Positions 16,541 to 24,913 of a stretch of 54,621 nt of DNA are shown here, in pieces. The DNA is taken from assembly GCA_002368805.1 (NCBI GenBank), contig DFFH01000117.1, positions 22,129 to 76,749 of the forward strand, given 5' to 3'. This DNA comes from Mageeibacillus sp. UBA3781 (lineage in GTDB: Bacteria > Bacillota > Clostridia > Saccharofermentanales > Saccharofermentanaceae). Position 1 is the stretch's first letter. Each line of letters starts with the position of its first letter. Under the pieces are notes generated by a model. The model was given only the letters and a program-made list of their open reading frames with translations. It ran no database searches and was not told the origin of the DNA. The position numbers and the translations under genes are program-made.

Positions 16541-16562
16541 AGGTTACCCCGGCATATTTAGT

Positions 16563-16745
16563 TTAGATTTGTCCGATTACTTTACCTTCGTCAAAGACAT
16601 AGTCCATGACAGATTGTGCATAATTAGTTAATGCCTGACGGAAAGTCAGAGCGAGTGCGACAAGGATCGCAATAATAATGACCACCTCTACAGTCCCCAT
16701 TCCCAGGGATGATTTAACGAATGAGCGTTTGTTCAGTCTTTTCAT
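16563..16745 (-). CDS. Flp-type (type IVb) pilin-like small protein
   Basis: A 60-residue protein with a positively charged leader (KRLNKRSFVKSSLG), a likely prepilin-peptidase site G|MGTVE with Glu at +5, and one hydrophobic helix (VVIIIAILVALALTF). This is the layout of Flp1/Flp pilins, which polymerise into Tad fibres. It sits directly downstream of the Tad inner-membrane gene and has a GGAGGTAG ribosome site. No prepilin peptidase gene is seen in the window. Confidence 0.75.
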   Translation of the reverse strand: MKRLNKRSFVKSSLGMGTVEVVIIIAILVALALTFRQALTNYAQSVMDYVFDEGKVIGQI

Positions 16746-16754
16746 AACTACCTC

Positions 16755-18341
16755 CTAAATCATTTGAAAAGTATTGAGTGCCGGAGTAACGGCGACAAGA
16801 AGTACAGATACAAAATCCATCATCATCGGGAGAATCATAGTAAATGCAACGCGCTCGCGCTTTTTGCGCGAAGCATTCCGGCACAGTGCCCAGCAGGAAG
16901 AAGATTGGAGACGTAAAAGTCCAAGCACTTCGCTTCCTCCTGACCGCTCATATCTGGCAGCAAGAAGAAGTGCGGATTGTGCTTCGGGAATGCTGATACG
17001 ATGTGAAAAAGATTCCAGGGCATCAGCTGCACTTACGCCACCTTCGATCGTATGTAAAACATGATTCAGCTCCTGACTGAGACAACTCTGTTCAGCGAAT
17101 GCATACCCGCAGGTCTGCAGTGCTTTTGGAAGGAGGATCCCGGATTCCAAAAGTGTGGAAAGCATGGAAATAAATATCGGCAGATCTTCCATAAGTATCA
17201 GTCTTCTTTTGTTCACGGCAGATTGCTGATCGACGTGAAGAAAAACAAGAATAAACATATCCAAAAACAATACAAGAACGGGCGGTATGCCGAGCTGAAT
17301 ACAAAGGATAAAAAAGACAAGTGAACAAAGAAGGATCCGTGTGATCACTCTGTACAGAAATGCATCAAATGTTTTTTGTGGTGAGAACGATATTTCGTTG
17401 CACCATTCCAGCACTCGTGTCGTATATGTCGATGGGAGTCTGAGTGAAAGCTTACGAATCGGTGATCTCCATTTTTCCGGGATCTTTTCTTTCTCTTCTT
17501 TGAAACTGAACCGGTTCCTGGATGGCTTCTCTCCGATGATCGAAAAGAGAAATGTACATGAAAGAATAGCGATGACAAATGCGACGACCATGAGGATCTT
17601 TCCAAGTCCTGATCCCTGCGCCTGTGAAAGGTATTCTCCACTGGTTATGGATAACATATACGTGATGCCGAACGGCATCAGAAGAAGCATGAATGCTTCT
17701 GTATTTTTACCTGCATTATTCGCTTCCACTTCAGAGGCTACCGCATGAAGTTCCGATAACATCTGACAGCTGCTTCTTAAGATCGTGATGATCTGGTTTC
17801 CGACCGTTTTCTGAAGAGATAAAGCGTGAAGGATCGGCAAGGTTTCGTAATAGTCTAATTTGTGACAGAATCTCGTCATGCATTTATCAAGTGGTTCATG
17901 CGCTTGAAGCTGGTGTTCCACTTCCTTTAGTGCAGTGGCAAATGCTGCATGTTTTCCGAATGCTTTTTCTATATCTACTCTCGCACATAAAAATGCACGT
18001 TCGATCGAATATCCGTCTGATACGGAAGTGCATAAAGATTGCATAAGGACTTTATTCTGTGCTCGAAGTGTTGCTGTCCGTTTTCCGTAAAGGACCCGTA
18101 CACAAGAGATGAACGGTGGGATCCCGAGAGGAATGGACAGAAACATGCGAAGACGTTCTTCCGGAAGAAATGCACCCGACAAAAGAAAAACGATCGCGAT
18201 GCAAAGCGGAAGCAAAGGAAGACACTTTGCCATAAACATCAGATAGGTGCGGCGGCTGAGGTTCCTGATCTCCGTAGTATCACCGGCAAGAAAGTGAGAA
18301 GAGATGTATTCTTTTTTATCTTGAAGTTTCGATCTTAACAA
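16755..18341 (-). CDS. Fused TadB/TadC-like inner-membrane platform protein (two T2SSF domains)
   Basis: About 528 residues from TTG 18341. Two type II secretion F-like domains follow each other. One lies in the first half (SLCTSVSDGYSIERAF then DKCMTRFCHKLDYYE, with flanking membrane helices). The other is in the second half (LPIFISMLSTLLESGILLPKA then ADALESFSHRISIPEA, ending in membrane helices). TadB and TadC are usually separate genes of about 300 residues. The TTG start is chosen because AAGGAGG lies nine bases upstream; a longer frame to ATG 18476 would overlap tadA by 160 bases. It overlaps tadA by 26 bases. Confidence 0.75.
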   Translation of the reverse strand: MLRSKLQDKKEYISSHFLAGDTTEIRNLSRRTYLMFMAKCLPLLPLCIAIVFLLSGAFLPEERLRMFLSIPLGIPPFISCVRVLYGKRTATLRAQNKVLMQSLCTSVSDGYSIERAFLCARVDIEKAFGKHAAFATALKEVEHQLQAHEPLDKCMTRFCHKLDYYETLPILHALSLQKTVGNQIITILRSSCQMLSELHAVASEVEANNAGKNTEAFMLLLMPFGITYMLSITSGEYLSQAQGSGLGKILMVVAFVIAILSCTFLFSIIGEKPSRNRFSFKEEKEKIPEKWRSPIRKLSLRLPSTYTTRVLEWCNEISFSPQKTFDAFLYRVITRILLCSLVFFILCIQLGIPPVLVLFLDMFILVFLHVDQQSAVNKRRLILMEDLPIFISMLSTLLESGILLPKALQTCGYAFAEQSCLSQELNHVLHTIEGGVSAADALESFSHRISIPEAQSALLLAARYERSGGSEVLGLLRLQSSSCWALCRNASRKKRERVAFTMILPMMMDFVSVLLVAVTPALNTFQMI

Positions 18342-19500
18342 GGCCTGTTTCCTCCTTGAATGTAAAGATGGTTTCGATCTGAAATCTGTTATCTGTGATC
18401 GGACGGACTTCGACGATTTCATCGATATAGCGTCTTCCGTCTTTTCCACGTGTGATGTGTACGAGAATATCGACACCCATGGCGATCTGGCGGATCACGG
18501 CATCGTAGGGAAGTGTGGATCCGGACATGACCATGGTGACCAGACGATCCAGCATTTCATAACACGAGTTGGCATGGCCGGTGCAAAGAGAACCCGGGTG
18601 TCCGGTGTGCAGTGCATGCAGCATATCCGCCGCTTCACTTCCTCTGACTTCGCCAACAACGATGCGGTCCGGTCTCATTCTTAATGCGGTACGGATAAGC
18701 TGTCCGATATCGATCCCGCCGTGTCCGTCCGGACCCGGAAGACGGGACTCCAGACGGACAAGATTAGTGATGCCCTGAAGGGAGAGCTCAGCGGAATCTT
18801 CGATCGTAACCACGCGTTCCGTCTTCGGAATAAAAGATGAAAGAACATTCAGAAATGTTGTCTTTCCGGAACCGGTACCACCACAAAGAAAAATCGTTTT
18901 CTTGCTGATAACGGAGTGCGAAAGATATATGGCTGCTTCCCTGGTGATAAAGCCACTGTTCATGAGCGCATGAATATCAGGACGGATACCGGTGAATTTA
19001 CGGATGGTAAATATCGGACCATCAGGAGCGATCGGAGGGAGAACCGCATTCGCTCGTGAGCCGTCCGGAAGTCGCAGATCCGCGATCGGAAATGCTTCGT
19101 TCAAGGGCCTGTTCGCGGAAGAGAAAAAATGAAGGATCAGCTGTTCCAGATTCTCTTTGCTTTCGAATCTGAGATCGGAAGGATAGAGTCTTCCTCCTTT
19201 TTCAAAGAAGATCGTATCCGGACCATTGACCATGATCTCCGTGACAGAGGTGTCATCCATCAGTCCCTGAAGTATGTCAAGTCTCCGCATACGGTTAAAA
19301 AGCGTAGTTGCGAGCTGGCGCTTCTCTTCAAGGGGCATTTTCATGCAAGAGGGTGACTGGTTGATGATATCAGCAATGATCTCACGGAACGACTGATCGT
19401 CAACTTCGTCATATGAATGCAGGGCCTGAAGTATCTGAGTGGTAAGCTCAGATAAAGAGACGTCTTTTTCCTCGATTCTTTTTTCTTTTGTTCTCATCAT
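18316..19500 (-). CDS. tadA: Tad secretion ATPase (CpaF/TadA type)
   Basis: A 394-residue secretion ATPase powering Flp pilus or fibre assembly. Motifs: TEIMVNGPDTIFFEKGG, PDGSRANAVLPP, Walker A CGGTGSGKTTFLNVLSS, TIEDSAELSL (Asp box) and RMRPDRIVVGEVRGSEAAD (His/Walker B region). ATG 19500 is used because an in-frame TAA lies just upstream. The AAGGAGG at about 19528 is unusually far away. It is third from the end of a five-gene minus-strand cluster. Confidence 0.92.
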   Translation of the reverse strand: MMRTKEKRIEEKDVSLSELTTQILQALHSYDEVDDQSFREIIADIINQSPSCMKMPLEEKRQLATTLFNRMRRLDILQGLMDDTSVTEIMVNGPDTIFFEKGGRLYPSDLRFESKENLEQLILHFFSSANRPLNEAFPIADLRLPDGSRANAVLPPIAPDGPIFTIRKFTGIRPDIHALMNSGFITREAAIYLSHSVISKKTIFLCGGTGSGKTTFLNVLSSFIPKTERVVTIEDSAELSLQGITNLVRLESRLPGPDGHGGIDIGQLIRTALRMRPDRIVVGEVRGSEAADMLHALHTGHPGSLCTGHANSCYEMLDRLVTMVMSGSTLPYDAVIRQIAMGVDILVHITRGKDGRRYIDEIVEVRPITDNRFQIETIFTFKEETGLVKIETSR

Positions 19501-19543
19501 GTCCAGTACTGCTTAAGATGCAGTCCTCCTTGGATACTTTTTG

Positions 19544-20467
19544 TTAGTGTGTTTTTGCTATGGAAAACGGATAATCGATATGGGATGTTCCGCTATGTGC
19601 TTTCTGAAGAAGATCGATCTCGTTACAGAGCATATAGTCCTTCTCGATGTGAAGGGGAGTTAAGATCTCCAGGTGCCGGAGATTTCTGCACAGTGTCCGC
19701 ATCCTTGTAAAGCTCAGTCCGTCTCCGACGACAAAAAGAAGAGACGGCTCCGGAAGCGTCGAAAGGTAACGGAAAGTCTTGGAAATAAGTATCAGTATCG
19801 TGCGTGAATGGCATGTGATGAGATCATCCGAGTGATCCGGTTTTCCGAAGCGGAGATCACCATAAGGATCCGGCTCCAGATATGACGGGATCTGTGAGTA
19901 GTGAAATTTGCCAAGCTTCAAACGCGCAAGAAGTTGTGTTACTCCGCCGCAGCGCTCTGTGTTTTCCAGATCCCAGGAAGGAGGATCCTTCGGCATCATA
20001 ATGCCGGGCATGATGTCAAGGCGTATTATGTGTGCAAAATCATGACGGGCGCGTTCGAGCTGACGTAATACATGCGCCTCCCTTTCCTTCGGGGGGACAA
20101 AGGAAAGGGTCAGGCATGTCTGAACAGAAGAATCCGAAGGCTTCGGAATCCTTCCCAGACCAGCAAGAGACTCCACTTCGTGAGCGATCATCAGAACATC
20201 TTTCGGGGGAAATGGTTTTGTAGTTTTTAGCAGGGGGACCAAAGTTGGAGTGTGCTGTGGATCGCAATGCTGAAGGATCTCCTTCTCGGAGATCTCGTGC
20301 TGGTTGTAAAGAACGAAATCACTATCAAGCAACAGCTCCTGATGTGCAAACAGGATCTCTTTGGAAACGGGGAAAGCCGTGAATTCAGGAACGTGTTTTT
20401 TCAGCCGCGAAATGAGAAGAGAAGTGAAAAGAATATCCGCATCTATGATAGCGATCGTTCGTGTCAT
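19544..20467 (-). CDS. TadZ-like or receiver-like protein at the head of the Tad locus
   Basis: A 307-residue protein not recognised with certainty. The N-terminus (TIAIIDADILFTSLLISRLKK) looks like a degenerate response-regulator receiver, as in CpaE/TadZ proteins that place the Tad machinery at the pole. The middle could be a MinD-like fold, but I see no deviant Walker A (KGGxGK). The C-terminus has LLFVVGDGLSFTRMRTL. It is the first gene of the minus-strand cluster and is preceded by a perfect AAAGGAGGTT site. Its position supports a Tad role; the function is inferred. Confidence 0.55.
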   Translation of the reverse strand: MTRTIAIIDADILFTSLLISRLKKHVPEFTAFPVSKEILFAHQELLLDSDFVLYNQHEISEKEILQHCDPQHTPTLVPLLKTTKPFPPKDVLMIAHEVESLAGLGRIPKPSDSSVQTCLTLSFVPPKEREAHVLRQLERARHDFAHIIRLDIMPGIMMPKDPPSWDLENTERCGGVTQLLARLKLGKFHYSQIPSYLEPDPYGDLRFGKPDHSDDLITCHSRTILILISKTFRYLSTLPEPSLLFVVGDGLSFTRMRTLCRNLRHLEILTPLHIEKDYMLCNEIDLLQKAHSGTSHIDYPFSIAKTH

Positions 20468-20520
20468 TTTCTTCCAACCTCCTTTTGTTGTGAAGTGAGA
20501 CCATTAAAGCAGAAAGAATC

Positions 20521-20561
20521 GTCGGAAGATTCGACAAATTCTGGCAAAAGCTACCAGAATT
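20521..20561. promoter_or_regulatory. Two inverted repeats in the Tad/metK divergent spacer
   Basis: GTCG-N7-CGAC (20521-20535) is followed at once by AATTCTGG-N9-CCAGAATT (20537-20561). They lie between the TadZ-like start (20467) and the metK promoter (20634). They may be operator sites for the Tad-like operon. I see no clear minus-strand promoter to anchor this. Confidence 0.4.
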
Positions 20562-20633
20562 ACTACTTTTTCCTCTGGGATCCCCATGAAATCGGGAATT
20601 GAAAAAACAGAAAAAACTTTGTGAAAAAACTCC

Positions 20634-20662
20634 TTGCATTGAGATATGCACAGTGGTATTAT
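20634..20662 (+). promoter_or_regulatory. Promoter of the S-box/metK transcript
   Basis: TTGCAT (20634-20639) and TATTAT (20657-20662) are separated by 17 bases. The transcript would begin near 20669, about 20 bases before the riboswitch. Confidence 0.75.
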
Positions 20663-20686
20663 CAGAGCGCAAACAAAATAAAAAGC

Positions 20687-20793
20687 ATCTCTTATCAAGA
20701 GTGACGGAGGGATCTGGCCCTATGAAGTCCGGCAACCGCGGAGAGCAGCGGTGCCAAATCCAGCAGGTGTGACCTGAAAGATGAGGATAGATA
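20687..20793 (+). ncRNA. SAM-I (S-box) riboswitch
   Basis: This leader carries the conserved S-box blocks in order: CTTATCAAGAG (P1 and kink-turn side), GACGGAGGGATCTGGCCC, TATGAAGTCCGGCAACC, the variable P3 hairpin, GGTGCCAAATCCAGCA, and the closing GATGAG that pairs with CTTATC. It binds S-adenosylmethionine, the product of the downstream MetK. The P1 3' strand contains GAGGA (20784-20788), complementary to TCCTC (20812-20816) in the terminator 5' arm. That gives the classical antiterminator/terminator switch, off when SAM is high. Confidence 0.95.
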
Positions 20794-20807
20794 AAGATAA
20801 ACACTGG

Positions 20808-20843
20808 CCTTTCCTCTGAAATCGATCGGGAAAGGTTTTTTAT
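20808..20843 (+). terminator. Riboswitch-controlled intrinsic terminator
   Basis: CCTTTCC (20808-20814) pairs with GGAAAGG (20829-20835), followed by six T's. It lies between the S-box and the metK ribosome site and forms the expression platform. Confidence 0.9.
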
Positions 20844-20862
20844 TTGTAAGGAGGAAAAAATA

Positions 20863-22062
20863 ATGGACAGAAACAGACAGGGAAAATGGCTTTTTACATC
20901 AGAGTCGGTTACGGAAGGACATCCGGATAAGATCTGTGACCAGATCTCGGATGCAGTACTTGATGCGATCCTTACCGATGACCCGAAGGCACGTGTTGCA
21001 TGTGAGACGACCTGTACGACAGGTATGGTCTTCGTTATGGGTGAGATCACCACGAGTGCTTATGTGGATATCCCGTCGATCGTCCGTGATACCGTTAAGG
21101 AGATCGGCTATGACGGAAGCGATGCCGGATTTGACTATAAGACATGTGCGATCCTGACTTCTATCGATGAACAGTCTCCGGATATTGCTCAGGGTGTTAA
21201 CTGTTCTTTGGAAAAGAGAGAGCATACTGACGAAAGTGAACTGGATACCGGCGCCGGTGACCAGGGCATGATGTTCGGATATGCAAATAACGATACAGAA
21301 GAACTGATGCCGCTTCCGATCTCTCTGGCACATAAGCTTACCCGCCGTCTGACGCAGGTAAGAAAAGAAGGACTTGTTGATTTTCTCCGTCCGGACGGAA
21401 AGAGCCAGGTTACGATCGAGTATGACGGACGTACTCCGAAGCGTATTGAAGCTGTAGTTATTTCCACACAGCATAAAGCAGAAGTGTCTCAGGAAGAACT
21501 TGCCGAGAAGGTAAAAGAACTGGTTATCTATCCGGTACTTCCGAAGGAACTTGTAGATGAAAACACAAAGATCTTCATCAACCCGACGGGACGTTTCGTT
21601 ATCGGCGGTCCTCAGGGAGACAGCGGTCTTACGGGAAGAAAGATCATCGTTGATACATACGGCGGATATGCACGTCATGGCGGCGGAGCATTCTCCGGAA
21701 AAGATCCGACGAAGGTAGACCGTTCCGCGGCTTATGCTGCACGTTATATTGCAAAGAATATCGTAGCTGCAGGTCTTGCTGATGAGTGCGAGATCCAGTT
21801 TGCTTATGCGATCGGTGTTGCTCGTCCGGTATCTGTTATGGTGGATACATTCGGTTCCGGTAAAATCTCGGATGAAAAGATCACACAGATCGTAAACGAA
21901 GTCTTTGATCTTCGTCCTGCAGCGATCATCCGTGATCTTGATCTGCGCCGTCCGATCTATAAGGCGACAGCTGCTTACGGCCACTTTGGACGTAACGATG
22001 CCGGATTCCCCTGGGAGAAGACAGATAAGGCTGAGATCCTTAAGCAGAAAGCCGGCCTTTGA
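20863..22062 (+). CDS. metK: S-adenosylmethionine synthetase
   Basis: A 399-residue MetK that makes SAM from methionine and ATP. Motifs: FTSESVTEGHPDKICDQISDA, GAGDQGMMFGYA (the signature hexapeptide region), GRFVIGGPQGDSGLTGRKIIVDTYGG and GGGAFSGKDPTKVDRSAAY. Start ATG 20863 follows GTAAGGAGG. It is controlled by the S-box in its leader. No terminator was seen after it, so the downstream helicase and comF genes may share the transcript. Confidence 0.97.
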   Translation: MDRNRQGKWLFTSESVTEGHPDKICDQISDAVLDAILTDDPKARVACETTCTTGMVFVMGEITTSAYVDIPSIVRDTVKEIGYDGSDAGFDYKTCAILTSIDEQSPDIAQGVNCSLEKREHTDESELDTGAGDQGMMFGYANNDTEELMPLPISLAHKLTRRLTQVRKEGLVDFLRPDGKSQVTIEYDGRTPKRIEAVVISTQHKAEVSQEELAEKVKELVIYPVLPKELVDENTKIFINPTGRFVIGGPQGDSGLTGRKIIVDTYGGYARHGGGAFSGKDPTKVDRSAAYAARYIAKNIVAAGLADECEIQFAYAIGVARPVSVMVDTFGSGKISDEKITQIVNEVFDLRPAAIIRDLDLRRPIYKATAAYGHFGRNDAGFPWEKTDKAEILKQKAGL

Positions 22063-22091
22063 TCCGTTTTTGATCTGCTCCGGAGTTCTAT

Positions 22092-23846
22092 ATGGATGGG
22101 ATGTGTCTGGATCATTTTGTCACGAATGAACTGATGCGTTCATTCGACCGTATCCTCGGGAAAAACGGGCATACGTATCTTCCGATGTCGATCTGGAAAC
22201 AGGAGGCAGCGGCGATACTTCGCGCAGCTGCGAAAGACTGTGATTTTACGACACCATGCTATTTTTGCAGCTATAAGGATACGCCTGCCTGTAATGAATA
22301 CCGGAAGACGTTTATTCAGGGGATCGTTCCCAACTGGTTTCAGGAACGGATGGACGCCGGGAAACTGGCGCTCTGTTACTGGGATAAGGAGAAGTCCAAA
22401 CTGCATTTCTACAAGAAGTTCGAGCGGGCGATAAAGTCAGGCAACGATGTCTGGGTAGCCGACGAACGCGCTGTTCGCGCGGAAGCGGCGATCGCCCATC
22501 GGGCGCGGATCGGCGGGAAAGAAAGAAAAGTCGATGAAGAGTGTCTGTCGCGGGTATTGAAGTGGTCCCAGATCGGAGAGAAGTTTAAACTTTCTCCGGA
22601 TCAGGAGGCTGTTGTCAGATCTGCACTGACGAAACACTTTGTTATTGTGGATGGCGGTCCCGGAACGGGAAAGACCACGATCCTCCGCGTGATCTATCAG
22701 TATTATCTCAACATCTTTCCCGACCTGGTCTTTTGCTGTGCACCGACCGGAAAAGCGGCGAAGAGAATGTCGGATCTGACACACTCGACTGCGCAGACGA
22801 TGCATCGTCTTCTTGGTGCCACATATGATGAAGACAGTGATGAATCCTACTTTTACTATACGAAGGATAATCATCATCCGGGAAAAGTATTTCTGATCGA
22901 TGAGGCCAGTATGATCGATGCCGTGATCTTTGCCTCTTTTCTGGAAGCAATCGATGATGATGCCATCGTTATCTTAGTCGGTGATTCCCATCAGCTTCCG
23001 TCTGTCGGCGCCGGACGTGTGCTGGCGGATCTGATCCGCTCGGAAAAAGTGACGGTGTGTACTTTGGTCGAGAACTTCCGTCAGCTTCATGACAGCATGA
23101 TCGTAAAGAACGCATCTCTCATCCTTCACGGAAAACCGATGGAGTTCCCGGAAGACAGCAGAGACATTCATTTTATTCCCGCCCGTCCGAAAGAGGTGAT
23201 GGACAAGATCACGGAGTGGTATAAGGAAAACGACCCGGACGGTCATGTGGATGCATGGCGCGAGATGGCGATACTGTGTCCGAGAAGAAGCGGCCCCGTG
23301 AGTACGGATTCGATCAATGATATGATGCAGAAACTGAATTCCGGCAAAAAAGGCGTACGTCCCACTCCGATACGGATCAGCGAGGGTACAACGCGGTACT
23401 TTTCAAAAGATGACCGCGTAATACAGATCAGAAATGACTACAAACTGATATGCAGGGAAGCAGACGGATCAGAAGGAGAAGGCGTATTTAACGGCGATAT
23501 CGGATACGTGAGGGATATCTCCGCCCTGTCCGAATTCCCGCTGGACATACTTTTTGACGATGGAAGAAGAGCGACATATCCGACCGGCCGGGTCAATGAT
23601 CTGGATCTGGCCTATGCGCTGACAGTACATAAGTCTCAAGGCGGAGAGTGGAAGAAAGTCCTTCTGGTACTTCCGCCGGAGAGAAGCCCGATCTTTAACA
23701 GAAACCTGCTTTATACCGCAGTCACAAGAGCGAAGGAAGAGCTCTGGATCATGGGAGATAAAAAGACGATCGATTATATGATCAGCTCCCAGTACTCGGA
23801 GACGAGAATGACTGCGCTGAAGGAGTTTCTCTCGGATCCGGCTTGA
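22092..23846 (+). CDS. Short RecD-like superfamily 1 helicase with N-terminal Cys4 cluster
   Basis: 584 residues, shorter than RecD2 (about 740). Helicase motifs are DGGPGTGKTTIL (Walker A, 188-195), CAPTGKAAKRM (Ia), FLIDEASMID (II), LVGDSHQLPSVGAG (III), VENFRQ (IV), DLAYALTVHKSQGGEW (V) and LLYTAVTRAKE (VI), all as in the RecD/TraA group. The N-terminal hairpin-helix repeats of RecD2 are not evident. Instead Cys50-x5-Cys56-x2-Cys59-x7-Cys67 forms a possible zinc or iron-sulfur site. The CDS starts 29 bases after metK with CCGGAG before the ATG. A role in DNA repair or recombination is likely but not shown. Confidence 0.8.
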   Translation: MDGMCLDHFVTNELMRSFDRILGKNGHTYLPMSIWKQEAAAILRAAAKDCDFTTPCYFCSYKDTPACNEYRKTFIQGIVPNWFQERMDAGKLALCYWDKEKSKLHFYKKFERAIKSGNDVWVADERAVRAEAAIAHRARIGGKERKVDEECLSRVLKWSQIGEKFKLSPDQEAVVRSALTKHFVIVDGGPGTGKTTILRVIYQYYLNIFPDLVFCCAPTGKAAKRMSDLTHSTAQTMHRLLGATYDEDSDESYFYYTKDNHHPGKVFLIDEASMIDAVIFASFLEAIDDDAIVILVGDSHQLPSVGAGRVLADLIRSEKVTVCTLVENFRQLHDSMIVKNASLILHGKPMEFPEDSRDIHFIPARPKEVMDKITEWYKENDPDGHVDAWREMAILCPRRSGPVSTDSINDMMQKLNSGKKGVRPTPIRISEGTTRYFSKDDRVIQIRNDYKLICREADGSEGEGVFNGDIGYVRDISALSEFPLDILFDDGRRATYPTGRVNDLDLAYALTVHKSQGGEWKKVLLVLPPERSPIFNRNLLYTAVTRAKEELWIMGDKKTIDYMISSQYSETRMTALKEFLSDPA

Positions 23847-23880
23847 GATGGTCATTTTTGACCTTCTGTGAGGAAAGTAT

Positions 23881-24621
23881 ATGAGAAGAACCGAGCTTAA
23901 ACAGGATCTCCTGACATCTGTTCATTTTCTGTTTCCTTCGGTCTGCATGCTCTGTGGACGGGTCCTGGTAAAGGGAAGAAACTGCGGAGAAGAACTCTTG
24001 AAACTTCAGGTCTGCTCGTCATGCCTGTCACAGTTTCCGGTGCGCCTTTCCACCGAGAGGTGGTTTCCCTGTCTTTCGGATCCTTTTGAGGAGGATCCTA
24101 TCCCGGATATGTCCGTGTGGGCACTGTTTCATTATGAAACTCCGGTCTCGACTCTTCTCCGGCGTATGAAATTCCACTCGAAGAAGTACTGCGGAAGTCT
24201 GATCGGAGAACTTATCGGACGGGAATTCCCGACGGATGTCCCTTTCCGGTGGGATGCGGTGATCCCTGTCCCTCTGTCGGAAAAACGCCGGGAAGAACGT
24301 GGCTTCAATCAGGCGGAAGTCCTGGCAAAAGGACTTTCTGAGCATCTGGATGTTCCATTGTGTAACAATGTTATACGGAAGATCCGGCATACAAAACAGC
24401 AGAGCAGATTCACAGAACCGGCTCAGCGGACCGGAAATGTGAAGGGTGCTTTTGCCGTGGATGAGAAATGGGATATCACGGGGTGGAATATCCTTCTGGT
24501 GGACGACATTCTGACGACGGGCGCAACGATGCACGAAGCAGCAAAGATCCTCTATGAGAATGGCGCCTGCCGGGTATTCGGAGCAGTCGCGGCAACACAC
24601 CGCGAAAACGGTGAAGAGTGA
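23881..24621 (+). CDS. comF: ComF family phosphoribosyltransferase-like protein
   Basis: A 246-residue ComF/GntX family protein. It has an N-terminal cysteine pair CMLCG and a later CSSC (zinc-ribbon-like), WDAVIPVPLSEKRREERGFNQA in the middle, and the PRPP-type loop LLVDDILTTGATM at the C-terminus. In naturally competent bacteria ComF acts in DNA uptake; in others its role is unclear. It follows a helicase gene, an arrangement that echoes helicase/ComF pairs (comFA-comFC), although the helicase here is RecD-like. It starts 34 bases after the helicase stop. Confidence 0.88.
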   Translation: MRRTELKQDLLTSVHFLFPSVCMLCGRVLVKGRNCGEELLKLQVCSSCLSQFPVRLSTERWFPCLSDPFEEDPIPDMSVWALFHYETPVSTLLRRMKFHSKKYCGSLIGELIGREFPTDVPFRWDAVIPVPLSEKRREERGFNQAEVLAKGLSEHLDVPLCNNVIRKIRHTKQQSRFTEPAQRTGNVKGAFAVDEKWDITGWNILLVDDILTTGATMHEAAKILYENGACRVFGAVAATHRENGEE

Positions 24622-24622
24622 T

Positions 24623-24643
24623 ACATTTCGGAAGTAGAAATGT
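24623..24643 (+). other. Inverted repeat after comF
   Basis: ACATTTC (24623-24629) and GAAATGT (24637-24643) flank a seven-base loop just after the comF stop. The T-rich tract begins about 18 bases later, so it is a poor intrinsic terminator and may be a transcription roadblock or protein site. Confidence 0.4.
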
Positions 24644-24687
24644 TACACTTTGGTAATGGCTTTTTTCTTCCCTTTTTGTAGATATAC

Positions 24688-24696
24688 TGTTATAAT
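24688..24696 (+). promoter_or_regulatory. Extended -10 promoter of the 6S-like RNA
   Basis: TGTTATAAT is a perfect extended -10 (TGnTATAAT). No good -35 is needed or seen. The predicted start, near 24703, coincides with the base of the RNA's closing stem. Confidence 0.7.
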
Positions 24697-24702
24697 AAAG
24701 AC

Positions 24703-24884
24703 AACCTAAAGCTGATGCTCATGTTTTTGAACCTTCATGACATAATCGGGAATCCGCAGTCGGAGCAGAGACGATCAAGCCTTACCGCTTCTTTAGGGAA
24801 GCGCTCCCGAGAGGAAGATCTTAGACTGCCGCAGGATACCCACCTGGCGATCGCTAGGTGTCAAAAGTGGGCGCGGGTTTAGGC
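24703..24884 (+). ncRNA. ssrS: 6S RNA (SsrS) candidate
   Basis: A roughly 182-base non-coding region between comF and cysE. CCTAAA (24705-24710) pairs with TTTAGG (24878-24883) to close the molecule. The 3' half reads GATCTTAGACTGCCGCAG, then CCACCTGG-loop-CTAGGTG. This resembles the E. coli 6S stretch CCTTAAAACTGCGACGAC and CACCTTG/CAAGG, and recalls firmicute 6S RNAs. 6S RNA mimics an open promoter and traps the housekeeping sigma holoenzyme. Length, closing stem and the conserved 3' block support the call; a covariance-model search would settle it. Confidence 0.7.
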
Positions 24885-24913
24885 TTTTATTATTGCTTGA
24901 AACAGGTAGTAAC

